A stretch of DNA of 64,000 nt from Roseovarius nitratireducens (GTDB lineage: Bacteria > Pseudomonadota > Alphaproteobacteria > Rhodobacterales > Rhodobacteraceae): NCBI RefSeq assembly GCF_002925845.1, contig NZ_PDNI01000018.1:62001-126000 (forward strand), given 5' to 3'. A program made the position numbers and the translations under genes. Below are positions 55,442-64,000 of this stretch, in pieces (the stretch's first letter is position 1; each line of letters starts with the position of its first letter). The notes beneath the pieces are model-generated. The model was given only the letters and a program-made list of their open reading frames with translations. It did no database searches and was not told where the DNA came from.

Positions 55442-56590
55442 CTACCCGGACGGGAGCAGCCGGTCGCGCACATCGGCGAGCCGCGTTGTGCCAAGCTGGC
55501 CCATGTTGGCGCGCAGATCCTCGGCGAGGATATCGGCGAAATGCGCGGGGCCGCGCTCGCCGAGCGCGCCGAGCGCGTAATGCCAGGCCCGCCCCATCAT
55601 CACGAAATCCGCGCCGAGAGCGATGGCGCGCAGGATGTCGAGCCCGCCCTCGATGCCACCGTCGAGGATCAGTGGCAGCGAGGTGGCGGCGCGGATCGCG
55701 GGCAGCGCCTCGATGGTGGCGGGGGCGGCGTCGAACTGGCGGCCTGCGTGATTCGATATCCAGACCGCATCGGCGCCTTCGGCCTCGATCCGTGCGGCAT
55801 CGTCGGCGCGCAGCACGCCCTTGACGACGAGCGGCCCGTTCCACGCTTCGCGCAGCCAGCGCAGGTAGTCCCAGTCGGGCGAGGTGCGCAGCAGATAGCC
55901 TGCGTGCTTGTTCGACGGCAGCCCCTTGGTCTGCCCGGCGTAATCGTCGATCAGCGGCATCCGCGGCATGCCCATCCGCGCCATCCCCAGCCCCCAGGCA
56001 GGGCAGCGCGCCACCTGCGCCATCAGCCGCGGCGTCAGGCGTGGCGGTGTGGTCAGCCCCGAGCGCACCTGCCGTTCGCGCCGCGAGCCCACCGGCACAT
56101 CGACCGTCATCACCAGCACCGAGAACCCGGCGTCGCGCGCGCGTTTCAGCATGTCGGCGCGGATGTTCGGGTCGCGCGGCGGATACATCTGGAACCAGCC
56201 CTGACCGTTCAGGTGCGGCGCCACGTCCTCGGGGCGTGTCGTCGCCACGGTAGAGAGCGTGTAGGGAATACCCGTCGCCGTGGCGGCGCGCGCAAGCAAC
56301 CGCTCGGCATCGGGCCAGACCATCCCCGACATGCCCACCGGCGCGATCCCCACCGGCAGGGCATGGTCCTGCCCCAAGAGCGTGGTGCCGATCTCGGGCG
56401 TGAACTCGCCGTGCAGGATCGAGGGGCTGAGCATCACCCGGTCGAGCATCAACCGGTTGCGTGTCTTGGTGGCCTCCACCCCGGTGCCGCTGTCGAGATA
56501 TTCCCAGACGAAACGCGGGATACGGGTGCGCGCGCGGGTGCGCAAATCGGTGAGGGCAGGGTATCTTGCGTGCAGGTTCATGGACGGCAT
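55442..56590 (-). CDS. lldD: FMN-dependent alpha-hydroxy-acid dehydrogenase (L-lactate dehydrogenase-like)
   Basis: 382-residue barrel flavoenzyme that oxidises 2-hydroxy acids. Signature SNHAGRQFDAAPATIEAL holds the catalytic His and substrate-binding Arg; PVGIAPVGMSGM and DGGIEGGLDILRAIALGADFVMMGRAW bind FMN. Lactate or a related hydroxy acid is likely. It lies upstream of pyc with 147 bases between, suggesting conversion of lactate through pyruvate to oxaloacetate. An internal Met (56581) could also start it. Confidence 0.88.
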   Translation of the reverse strand: MPSMNLHARYPALTDLRTRARTRIPRFVWEYLDSGTGVEATKTRNRLMLDRVMLSPSILHGEFTPEIGTTLLGQDHALPVGIAPVGMSGMVWPDAERLLARAATATGIPYTLSTVATTRPEDVAPHLNGQGWFQMYPPRDPNIRADMLKRARDAGFSVLVMTVDVPVGSRRERQVRSGLTTPPRLTPRLMAQVARCPAWGLGMARMGMPRMPLIDDYAGQTKGLPSNKHAGYLLRTSPDWDYLRWLREAWNGPLVVKGVLRADDAARIEAEGADAVWISNHAGRQFDAAPATIEALPAIRAATSLPLILDGGIEGGLDILRAIALGADFVMMGRAWHYALGALGERGPAHFADILAEDLRANMGQLGTTRLADVRDRLLPSG

Positions 56591-56689
56591 TTGTCCGGGT
56601 TTTCCCGTGCTTGTCCAGTGCCGTAACGCCTGTGGAACATATCCCGAACACGGGCTTTATCTCGGGGGGTGGGCGCGCTATCAAGGGGC

Positions 56690-59026
56690 ATGAGCACATT
56701 CGACGAATCCGACGCCTTTGAGGGTGCGAGCCTTGCGGCGCGCGCGATGGCCGCGCGGCCCGCGCGCTATCTCGACGATCTGAACCCCGAACAGCGCCGC
56801 GCCGCCGAAACGCTCGATGGCCCGGTGCTGATGCTGGCGGGCGCGGGAACCGGCAAGACCAAGGCGCTCACGACGCGGATCGTGCACCTGCTCAACACCG
56901 GGCGCGCGCGGCCCAATGAAATCCTCGCCGTGACCTTCACCAACAAGGCCGCGCGCGAGATGAAAGGGCGCGTGTCGCAGCTCATGGGGCAGAGTGTGGA
57001 AGGGATGCCGTGGCTGGGCACGTTCCACGCGATTTGCGTCAAGCTCTTGCGGCGGCACGCGGAACTGGTGGACCTCAGGTCGAATTTCACCATCCTCGAC
57101 ACCGACGACCAGCTGCGCCTGCTCAAGCAACTGGTGCAGGCCGCCAATATCGACGACAAGCGCTGGCCCGCGCGGATGCTGGCGGGGATCATCGACCAGT
57201 GGAAGAACCGCGCGTGGACGCCCGACAACCTGCCCGCCTCCGAGGCGTCGGCCTATGACGGCAAGGGCCCCGCACTCTACCGGCTCTACCAGGCGCGGTT
57301 GAAGGAGCTGAACGCCGTCGATTTCGGCGACTTGCTGCTGCATGTGGTGACGATCTTTCAGAAACACGACGATGTGCTCTCGCAGTATCAGCGCTGGTTC
57401 AAATACATCCTCGTGGACGAGTACCAGGACACCAACGTCGCGCAATATCTCTGGCTGCGGCTCTTGGCCGGGGGGCATCGCAACATCTGCTGCGTGGGCG
57501 ATGACGACCAGTCGATCTATGGCTGGCGCGGCGCCGAGGTGGGCAATATCCTGCGGTTCGAGAAGGATTTTCCCGGCGCGGCGGTGATCCGGCTGGAGCA
57601 GAATTATCGCTCGACGCCGCATATCCTCGCCGCCGCGTCCGGCGTGATCGCGGGCAACCGCGACCGGCTGGGCAAGGAATTGTGGACCGAGGCGGAGGCG
57701 GGCGAGAAGGTGCGCCTGATCGGCCATTGGGACGGCGAGGAAGAGGCGCGCTGGATCGGCGAGGAAGTGGAGGCGATGCAGCGCGGCACGCGGGGGATGC
57801 GCGCGTTCGGCCTTGATGACATGGCCATCCTCGTGCGCGCCTCGCACCAGATGCGCGCCTTCGAGGACCGGTTCCTGACCATCGGCCTGCCGTACCGCGT
57901 GATCGGGGGCCCGCGTTTCTACGAGCGGATGGAGATCCGCGATGCCATGGCCTATTTCCGGCTGGTGGTCTCGCCCGCCGACGACCTCGCCTTCGAGCGG
58001 ATCGTGAACACGCCCAAGCGGGGGCTGGGCGACAAGGCGCAGCAGAAAATCCAGGTGACGGCGCGCGAACACGGCGTGCCGCTGGTCGAGGGCGCGCGGA
58101 TACTGCTCGATCAGCAGGGGCTGAGCGGCAAGGGCGCGGCGGAACTGGGCAAACTGCTCGACAGCCTCGGCCGATGGGGCCGCATGGTGGGCGACGAGGG
58201 GATCAGCCATATCGAGCTGGCCGAGATCATCCTCGACGAATCTGGCTATACCGAGATGTGGCAGAACGACAAGACGCCCGAGGCGCCGGGGCGGCTGGAG
58301 AATCTCAAGGAACTGGTCAAGGCGCTGGAAGGGTTCGAGAACCTGCAAGGGTTCCTCGAACACGTCTCGCTCATCATGGATAACGAGAGCGACGAGGCGG
58401 GCGAGAAGGTCACGCTGATGACGCTGCACGCCGCCAAGGGGCTGGAATTTCCCGCGATCTTCCTGCCGGGCTGGGAAGACGGGCTTTTCCCCTCGCAACG
58501 CTCGATGGATGAGAGCGGCACGCGGGGCCTCGAGGAGGAGCGGCGGCTGGCCTATGTCGGGATCACCCGCGCCGAGGAAGTCTGCACCATTTCCTTTGCC
58601 GGAAACCGGCGGGTCTATGGCCAGTGGCAATCACAAATGCCCTCGCGCTTCATCGACGAGTTGCCCGAGGCGCATGTCGAGGTGCTGACCCCGCCGGGCC
58701 TTTACGGTGGCAATTATGGCGCCTCCGCCGCAGGGATCGAGACCCGCGCCGCCGCGGCCAATGTCTACAACTCGCCCGGCTGGCGACGGCTTCAGGCGCG
58801 CGGGGGCGAGCGTCCGATGACCCAGCCGCGCGAGGCGCGGTCGCCGGTGATCGACGCGCAGGCGGTGAGCGCGCACACGGTCGGCGAGCGGGTGTTTCAC
58901 CAGAAATTCGGCTATGGCGCGATCCTCGGCATCGATGGCGACAAGCTGGAGATCGAGTTCGAGAAGGCGGGCGTCAAGAAGGTGGTCGCGCGCTTTATCT
59001 CGGGCGCGGACGACGTGCCGTTCTGA
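56690..59026 (+). CDS. uvrD: UvrD/PcrA-type DNA helicase
   Basis: 778-residue superfamily 1A helicase. LNPEQRRAAETLDGPVLMLAGAGTGKTKAL (Q motif and Walker A), LVDEYQDTNVAQYLW (motif II), VGDDDQSIYGWRGAE (motif III), QNYRSTPHIL (IV), TLMTLHAAKGLEFPAIFLPGWE (V) and RRLAYVGITRAEE (VI) are all present. A Tudor-like C terminus (VFHQKFGYGAILGIDGDKLEIEFEKAG) matches UvrD/PcrA. The start at 56690 was preferred over the upstream codon. Confidence 0.95.
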   Translation: MSTFDESDAFEGASLAARAMAARPARYLDDLNPEQRRAAETLDGPVLMLAGAGTGKTKALTTRIVHLLNTGRARPNEILAVTFTNKAAREMKGRVSQLMGQSVEGMPWLGTFHAICVKLLRRHAELVDLRSNFTILDTDDQLRLLKQLVQAANIDDKRWPARMLAGIIDQWKNRAWTPDNLPASEASAYDGKGPALYRLYQARLKELNAVDFGDLLLHVVTIFQKHDDVLSQYQRWFKYILVDEYQDTNVAQYLWLRLLAGGHRNICCVGDDDQSIYGWRGAEVGNILRFEKDFPGAAVIRLEQNYRSTPHILAAASGVIAGNRDRLGKELWTEAEAGEKVRLIGHWDGEEEARWIGEEVEAMQRGTRGMRAFGLDDMAILVRASHQMRAFEDRFLTIGLPYRVIGGPRFYERMEIRDAMAYFRLVVSPADDLAFERIVNTPKRGLGDKAQQKIQVTAREHGVPLVEGARILLDQQGLSGKGAAELGKLLDSLGRWGRMVGDEGISHIELAEIILDESGYTEMWQNDKTPEAPGRLENLKELVKALEGFENLQGFLEHVSLIMDNESDEAGEKVTLMTLHAAKGLEFPAIFLPGWEDGLFPSQRSMDESGTRGLEEERRLAYVGITRAEEVCTISFAGNRRVYGQWQSQMPSRFIDELPEAHVEVLTPPGLYGGNYGASAAGIETRAAAANVYNSPGWRRLQARGGERPMTQPREARSPVIDAQAVSAHTVGERVFHQKFGYGAILGIDGDKLEIEFEKAGVKKVVARFISGADDVPF

Positions 59027-59050
59027 AGGGTTCTGACCGTCGGGATCTGG

Positions 59051-59101
59051 ATATTTTTGGCAAGATGAAGCGGTATAAGCCCTTCATCTTGCCTTGAATA
59101 T
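59051..59101. terminator. Inverted-repeat terminator between uvrD and valS
   Basis: ATATTTTTGGCAAGATGAAG (59051-59070) and its inverse (59082-59101) form a stem of about 12 plus 5 bp around CGGTATAAGCC. The run of T and A on each flank means it could stop transcription from both convergent genes. Confidence 0.6.
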
Positions 59102-59120
59102 CCCCGCCGGAGGCTCCCTG

Positions 59121-62100
59121 TCAGCCGAGTTCAGCGAGCCGGTCGAGCGCCGCGCGCAGCTTGGCTTCCTCGTCCTCGCGCAGGGCGAGGTTGTCGCGGG
59201 TCTCCGCGACCACGTCCTCGGGGGCGCTCTCGACGAAGTTCGGATTGCCGAGCCGCCCGCGCAGGCCGGAAAGCTCCTTTTCCAGCTTGGCCAGCGTCTT
59301 TTCGAGTCGGGCCTTTTCCTTGTCCACGTCGATGATGTCTGCGAGTGGCAGGCCGAAGGTGCCGCCCTCGACGGCCACGGTGACACAGCCCTTGGGGAAG
59401 CTCTCTACGTCTGTCACGCTGTCGATCCGGGCGAGGCGCTTGATCATCATCTCGTTGCGCGCCCAGGCCGCGCGGCCTGCGTCGTTCAGGTCGGAGACCA
59501 GCAGCGGCACGTAGAGGCCCGCGGGCACGTGCATCTGCGCGCGTGCCGAGCGGATTTGTTCGATGAGCGCGATCACCCAGTTCATCTCGCGGTCGGCGGC
59601 GGGGTCGACGAGGGCGGGGCCGTAATCGGGCCAGTCGGCATGGACGAGCATCTTGGCCCGCTGCCCCAGCGTGCCCCACAGTTCCTCGGTGACGAAGGGC
59701 ATGATCGGGTGCAGCAGGATCAGGCACTGGTCGATCACCCAGGCCATGGTCGCCTGTGTCTCGGCCTTGGTCGCGTCGTCGCCATCCATCAGCAGCGGCT
59801 TGGAAAATTCGACGTACCAGTCGCAGACCGTGCCCCAGACGAAGACATAAAGCGCGTTCGCGGCGTCGTTGAAGCGGAAGTTTTCCAGTGCCTCGTCTAC
59901 CACGGCGCGGGTCTTGGCCGTCTCGCCGATGATCCACTTGTTGACCGTCTGTGTCGCGTCGGTAATCTGTCGGTATTGCGTCGGGTCCGCGGCGGCGGCG
60001 GTGGCGCCGTTCATCTCGGCGAAGCGGGCGGCGTTCCACAGCTTGGTGGTGAAGTTGCGATAGCCCGCCACGCGTTCTTTCGACAGCTTGAGGTCGCGCC
60101 CCATCGCCGCCATCGCCGTCAGCGTGAACCGCACCGCATCCGCGCCGAACTCGTCGATCAGGTCGAGCGGGTCGAGCACGTTGCCAAGCGACTTGGACAT
60201 CTTCTTGCCCTTCTCGTCGCGGACGAGGGCGTGGACATAGACGTGGGAGAACGGCTTTTGCCCGACCACGGCGTATTGCATCATCATCATCCGGGCGACC
60301 CAGAAGAAGATGATGTCGAAGCCGGTAACGAGCACGGAGGTGGGGAAGTATTTGCGCAACTCCTCGGTATCCTCGGGCCAGCCGAGCGTGCCGATGGGCC
60401 ACAGACCGGAGGAGAACCACGTGTCGAGCACGTCCGGGTCGCGCCAGACGGGGTAGACAAGGTGGGTGGGATCCTGCGTCGCGGTGTAATCGGCCAGCGA
60501 CGAGGCGAGCCGGTGCAGCGCCTCGTCGCGGCTCTCGACCTCGACCACGGGCATCGCCGCGAGCGGCACCGGCAGATTGGCCAGACGGCCGTGATACGCC
60601 TCCGAGACCGCATCGAAATCCTCGCCGCATTCCATGAGCGGGCCGATATGCCCCTCGTTCAGGAGGCGCAGCATCTCGGCGAGGTCGAGCGTGCCATCGC
60701 CCTCGTCATCGGCAAAGCCCGGCGCGCTGAGGTCGAAGCCATACCAAACCGGGATCTGGTGGCCCCACCAGAGCTGGCGCGAGATGCACCACGGCTCGAT
60801 ATTCTCGAGCCAGTGGAAATACACCTTGCGGTCGGCATCGGGCATGATCGAGACCTCGCCCGTGCGCACGGCATCAATGGCGGGCTGCACGATCCTGGCG
60901 GTATCGACGAACCACTGATCGGTGAGCATCGGCTCGATCACCACCTTGGAGCGATCGCCGAAAGGCTGCATGATGGGTTTGTTCTCGACGAGCGGCTCCT
61001 GCGCGCCCTCGTCGTTCAGCACCGTCACCGCGAGACCCTCTGCGGTGATTTCCTCGACCACCTTCCTGCGCGCCTCGAACCGGTCGAGCCCGCGCAGGTG
61101 ATCGGGCACGAGGTTGAGCGCGTCGATCTCGGTCTCCGACCAGTCCGCGCCCTCGGCGATTGCCTGCGCGCGGGCGGCGGCCTCGGCGTAGGGCGCGCCG
61201 TCGTCGCGCATCTGCGCGCGCGTGTCCATCAGGCGGTAGAGCGGGATGCCCCCGCGGCGTGCCACGGCGTAGTCGTTGAAATCATGCGCGCCGGTGATCT
61301 TGACGGCACCACTGCCGAATTCCGGGTCGGGATACTCGTCGGTGATGATCGGGATCAGGCGGCGGTGCTGTTTTGGTCCAACCGGGATTTCGCAGAGTTT
61401 TCCGACGATTGGCGCGTAACGTTCATCCGACGGATAAACTGCGACCGCGCCGTCGCCCAGCATGGTCTCGGGGCGCGTGGTGGCGATGGAAATATAGTCG
61501 CGCTCTTCCTCCAGCACCACGCGGCCGTTCTCGTCGCGTTCGACATAGGTATAGGTCTCGCCCCCCGCCAGCGGGTACTTGAAGTGCCACATGTGGCCTG
61601 CGACCTCGATATTCTCGACCTCGAGATCGGAGATCGCGGTCTCGAAATGCGGGTCCCAGTTCACCAGCCGCTTGCCGCGGTGGATGAGCCCCTTGTGATA
61701 CATATCGACGAAGACCTTGATCACCGCATCGTGGAAATTGCCCTCTTCGCCCTCAGGGGCGTTGGGTGCACCCGACATGGTGAATGCCTCGCGCGACCAG
61801 TCGCAGGAGGCGCCGAGGCGCTTCAACTGCCCGATGATCGTGCCGCGCGACTTGATCTTCTGCTGCCACACGCGCCGCTCGAAGGCGTCGCGGCCCATTT
61901 CCACGCGGGTCGGCTCGCCCTTGGCGGCCATTTCCTTTTCGGTGACCATCTGCGTCGCGATACCGGCGTGATCGGTGCCCGGCTGCCACAGCGTGTCGTG
62001 CCCGCGCATCCGGTGCCAGCGGGTGAGGATATCCTGCAACGTGTTGTTGAAGGCGTGGCCCATGTGCAGGCTGCCGGTCACGTTGGGCGGTGGGATCATG

Positions 62101-62222
62101 ATCGAGAAGGCCTCGGCCCCCGGCTGCGCGTTGGCGCCGGCGGTGAATGCCTCGGCCTCTTCCCACGCCTCGTAGATGCGCGCTTCGGCCTCGGCCGCGT
62201 TGAATGTCTTGTCCATCGCCAT
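59121..62222 (-). CDS. valS: Valyl-tRNA synthetase
   Basis: 1033-residue class I synthetase. HIGH-type motif [14 protein letters not shown] near residue 48, editing domain in the middle with THD-type [26 protein letters not shown] loop [13 protein letters not shown], anticodon-binding region, and the C-terminal coiled coil [27 protein letters not shown] that marks ValRS. Complete at both ends. Confidence 0.97.
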   Translation of the reverse strand: MAMDKTFNAAEAEARIYEAWEEAEAFTAGANAQPGAEAFSIMIPPPNVTGSLHMGHAFNNTLQDILTRWHRMRGHDTLWQPGTDHAGIATQMVTEKEMAAKGEPTRVEMGRDAFERRVWQQKIKSRGTIIGQLKRLGASCDWSREAFTMSGAPNAPEGEEGNFHDAVIKVFVDMYHKGLIHRGKRLVNWDPHFETAISDLEVENIEVAGHMWHFKYPLAGGETYTYVERDENGRVVLEEERDYISIATTRPETMLGDGAVAVYPSDERYAPIVGKLCEIPVGPKQHRRLIPIITDEYPDPEFGSGAVKITGAHDFNDYAVARRGGIPLYRLMDTRAQMRDDGAPYAEAAARAQAIAEGADWSETEIDALNLVPDHLRGLDRFEARRKVVEEITAEGLAVTVLNDEGAQEPLVENKPIMQPFGDRSKVVIEPMLTDQWFVDTARIVQPAIDAVRTGEVSIMPDADRKVYFHWLENIEPWCISRQLWWGHQIPVWYGFDLSAPGFADDEGDGTLDLAEMLRLLNEGHIGPLMECGEDFDAVSEAYHGRLANLPVPLAAMPVVEVESRDEALHRLASSLADYTATQDPTHLVYPVWRDPDVLDTWFSSGLWPIGTLGWPEDTEELRKYFPTSVLVTGFDIIFFWVARMMMMQYAVVGQKPFSHVYVHALVRDEKGKKMSKSLGNVLDPLDLIDEFGADAVRFTLTAMAAMGRDLKLSKERVAGYRNFTTKLWNAARFAEMNGATAAAADPTQYRQITDATQTVNKWIIGETAKTRAVVDEALENFRFNDAANALYVFVWGTVCDWYVEFSKPLLMDGDDATKAETQATMAWVIDQCLILLHPIMPFVTEELWGTLGQRAKMLVHADWPDYGPALVDPAADREMNWVIALIEQIRSARAQMHVPAGLYVPLLVSDLNDAGRAAWARNEMMIKRLARIDSVTDVESFPKGCVTVAVEGGTFGLPLADIIDVDKEKARLEKTLAKLEKELSGLRGRLGNPNFVESAPEDVVAETRDNLALREDEEAKLRAALDRLAELG

Positions 62223-62317
62223 GATGTATCATCCCTGCAAGATCACGGGTTTGAGGTGGCTTAACGAATGTGCGCGAGAAGGAAAAGCCAAAGCGCCGCC
62301 GAATCTGCGCGGGCGGT

Positions 62318-62345
62318 GTTTCTTCTTGGCGAAAATACTCCAGAA
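62318..62345. repeat. Single gene-end motif copy near the lrp stop
   Basis: TTTCTTCTTGGCGAAAATACTCC between the valS start and the Lrp stop, one arm of the motif paired at 12073-12126 and 59051-59101. Confidence 0.4.
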
Positions 62346-62358
62346 TCCGTGGCGCGTC

Positions 62359-62793
62359 TCATGCGCCCCGGTCGAGTTTCGTGGCGAGGTGGATGAGGCT
62401 TTCCGAGCCGTGCACGCCCTTGGCCTCTCCGATGCGGTCGAGCGTGTCGTCGAGCGCCTCGGTGCTGTCGGCCTCGAGCGTCACGATCATGTCGAAGCGG
62501 CCCGAGGTCGTGTGCACGCGCCGCACCCCGGGCAACGAGCGCAGCCGGGCGAGCACGGCGGGCGCGGCACGCGGCTCGATGCTGAGCAGCACGGTGGCGT
62601 GCAGCGCCGGGCGCGCGGCCTGTCCGAGGCGCAGCGCGTAGCCTGCGATCACGCCCGCGGATTCCAGCCGGTCGAGGCGTGCCTGCACGGTGGTGCGCGC
62701 GAGCCCCATGCGCCGCGCCAGCGTGGCGACGGGCGCACGGGCGTTTTCCTGCAGGAGCGCGATGAGGGTGTGATCGGTTTCGTCTATCTGCAT
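62359..62793 (-). CDS. Lrp/AsnC-family transcriptional regulator
   Basis: 144 residues: helix-turn-helix (LIALLQENARAPVATLARRMGLARTTVQARLDRLE in outline, residues about 8-50) and an AsnC ligand-binding (RAM) domain (GVRRVHTTSGRFDMIVTLEADS). It is divergent from the decarboxylase gene and is likely its local regulator, responding to an amino acid such as ornithine or lysine (inference). Confidence 0.9.
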   Translation of the reverse strand: MQIDETDHTLIALLQENARAPVATLARRMGLARTTVQARLDRLESAGVIAGYALRLGQAARPALHATVLLSIEPRAAPAVLARLRSLPGVRRVHTTSGRFDMIVTLEADSTEALDDTLDRIGEAKGVHGSESLIHLATKLDRGA

Positions 62794-62901
62794 TATTCTG
62801 CCGTCTATTAGTCAATCATGAACGCCAGATTATACGAAATGACACGATGAATCGACAGCTTCATGGGGCAAACTAAAGAAAAAGCAGCGAAGAGGCCCCC
62901 G
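62794..62901. promoter_or_regulatory. Divergent AT-rich promoter region of lrp and the decarboxylase
   Basis: 108 bases with markedly lower GC than the surroundings (TATTAGTCAATCATGAAC, AGATTATACGAAATGACAC, GGGCAAACTAAAGAAAAAGC). Typical of an Lrp-controlled divergent promoter. No precise hexamers are claimed. Confidence 0.5.
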
Positions 62902-64000
62902 ATGCAGCACGCCGAACCCTGGCCCGACCCCGTTTCTCATATTACGCGCATGGCGCCGGATGCACCGGTGCTGTATTTCTCGCCGGACCGGTTGCAGGCT
63001 ACGGCGCGCGCCTTTCAGGCGGGCTTTCCCGGGCTGGTGAGCTATGCGGTCAAGGCCAACCCTGGCGAGGAGGTGCTGGCCAACCTCGTGGCGGCGGGGA
63101 TTGACGCCTTCGACGTGGCGAGCCCCGCGGAGATGCACGCGGTGCGCGCGGTCTCGGGCCGCGCGGCGCTGCATTACCACAACCCGGTGCGCAGCCCCGC
63201 CGAGGTGGCCGAGGCGGCGCGGCTGGGCGTGCGTGCCTATTCGGTGGATTGCCCGCGCGAGTTCGACAAGCTGTGCGGGGCGGTGCCCGAGGGCGCGGAG
63301 ATGAGCGTGCGATTGGCGCTGAGAGTCGCGGGTGCGGCCTATGATTTCGGGGCGAAATTCGGGTTGGCCCCGGATGCGGCGGCAGACCTGCTGCGCAGGG
63401 TGGCGGCGCGGGGGTTCACCCCGTCGCTGACCTTTCATCCCGGCACGCAGTGCGCCGACCCGGCGGCGTGGGGGGCCTATATCCGTGCCGCGGCGGAGGT
63501 GGCGGAGATGGCGGGCGTGCGGCTGGCGCGGCTCAACGTCGGCGGCGGGTTTGCCTCGCACCGCACCGGCGCGGCGCCGGACCTGTCGGCGATCTTCGAC
63601 CATATCGGGGCGGAGGTGGCGCGGCATTTCCCTGCGTGTCCGCCCGCGCTGGTCTGCGAGCCGGGGCGTGCGATGGTGGCCGAGGCGGTCACGCTGGGCC
63701 TGCGTGTCAAGACGCTGCGCACGGGCGGCGCGGTGTTTCTCAACGACGGGGTCTATGGCGGGCTGACGGAGATTCGCGATATCGGCGCGCCCGACCGCAT
63801 CCGGGTGATCGCGCCCGGTGGCAGCGAACGGCGCGGCGCACCGGTCGAGCGGGTCGTGTTCGGCCCGACCTGCGACAGCATCGACCGGCTGCCCGATCCG
63901 CTGCCGCTGCCGGGCGATATGGAAGAGGGCGACCACCTGCTGATCGACGGGATGGGGGCGTATACGAGGGCGCTCAGCACGCCGTTCAATGGCTATGGTC
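62902..64000 (+). CDS. PLP-dependent ornithine/lysine decarboxylase (fold III), cut by window edge
   Basis: 366 codons visible, no stop before the window ends. Fold III decarboxylase making putrescine or cadaverine: PLP lysine in SYAVKANP (Lys 51), FHPGTQC, RLNVGGGFASHR, LVCEPGRAMVAEA, and VFGPTCDSIDRL with the active-site Cys and Asp near residue 320. The start at 62902 follows GAAGAGGCCC. In roseobacters such genes start a polyamine route. The Lrp gene next to it suggests regulation by amino acid supply. Confidence 0.9.
   Translation, partial: MQHAEPWPDPVSHITRMAPDAPVLYFSPDRLQATARAFQAGFPGLVSYAVKANPGEEVLANLVAAGIDAFDVASPAEMHAVRAVSGRAALHYHNPVRSPAEVAEAARLGVRAYSVDCPREFDKLCGAVPEGAEMSVRLALRVAGAAYDFGAKFGLAPDAAADLLRRVAARGFTPSLTFHPGTQCADPAAWGAYIRAAAEVAEMAGVRLARLNVGGGFASHRTGAAPDLSAIFDHIGAEVARHFPACPPALVCEPGRAMVAEAVTLGLRVKTLRTGGAVFLNDGVYGGLTEIRDIGAPDRIRVIAPGGSERRGAPVERVVFGPTCDSIDRLPDPLPLPGDMEEGDHLLIDGMGAYTRALSTPFNGYG

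Noticed and set aside
59094-62264. A 1056-codon plus-strand ORF
   Set aside because: It lies wholly antisense to valS, whose catalytic motifs are intact. Long antisense frames are common at this GC content.

Overview
The window is a GC-rich (about two-thirds G+C), densely coded stretch of chromosome from an alphaproteobacterium. It most resembles the Rhodobacterales (Roseobacter group). The evidence is tatA-tatB-tatC with an acidic TatC tail, a tRNA-Gly(GCC) typical of the group, MlaA/MlaC-type outer-membrane lipid genes, a UMF1-type transporter beside a MepA lipoprotein, and a scattered histidine cluster. Nearly all genes are ordinary core or metabolic genes. There are no rRNA genes, CRISPR array, prophage or recognisable transposase.

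Layout. 1-3.2 kb: 3' end of prfB, tatABC and an AAA-type ATPase. 3.1-7.3 kb (minus): an AbrB-family membrane protein and a two-gene molybdenum hydroxylase (iorAB-like) behind an operator-bearing promoter. 7.5-9 kb: mlaA-mlaC. 9.3-14.5 kb: ridA-like, glycerophosphodiesterase, GNAT, phhB, peroxiredoxin, ferredoxin reductase and rsmD. 15-19.4 kb: a LysR regulator, a 2,4-dienoyl-CoA-reductase-like flavoprotein, a ParDE toxin-antitoxin pair and arfB. 19.5-19.7 kb: an independent small transcription unit with an 18-codon ORF. 19.7-31.3 kb: mepA, a UMF1 transporter, a thioesterase, yggT, recQ, yaaA, a hybrid histidine kinase, a thiolase and a lower-GC repeat/membrane protein. 31.3-37.4 kb: a phosphatase, an orphan phnM, a lipase-like hydrolase, ubiH and an amidase. 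37.7-43.9 kb: hisE, hisF, hisA, hisH and hisB on the minus strand, interleaved with small plus-strand genes and followed by a glutaminase. 44-51.8 kb: tRNA-Gly, a Na/Pi symporter, a truncated DUF1330 gene, a GMC oxidoreductase with its small subunit, VOC, RHH, TerC, MAPEG and CpdA-like genes. 51.8-62.8 kb: pyruvate carboxylase, an FMN lactate-type dehydrogenase, a UvrD helicase and valS. The end holds an Lrp regulator divergent from an ornithine/lysine decarboxylase that runs off the window.

The most unusual content lies between genes. Eight copies of a 176-235 bp, imperfectly palindromic element sit just 3' of stop codons. I sort them into three related types: A (5 copies), B (2) and C (1). 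They share terminal inverted repeats, a long arm-to-arm stem and a small hairpin whose two sides change together between copies. This looks like a dispersed, structure-conserved element, either a MITE-like repeat or a 3'-UTR RNA. Other intergenic signals are a tandem GAACC-N4-GGTTC operator found at two unrelated loci, a 3'-end motif that forms hairpins between convergent genes, and a direct duplication of the GMC oxidoreductase 3' end that has beheaded the neighbouring DUF1330 gene.

Functionally, the Tat translocase encoded at the left would be needed by at least two genes in the window with twin-arginine leaders (the iorB-like subunit and the GMC small subunit). An FMN 2-hydroxyacid dehydrogenase next to pyruvate carboxylase suggests a lactate-to-oxaloacetate route. 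The his genes supply most of the middle of histidine synthesis.
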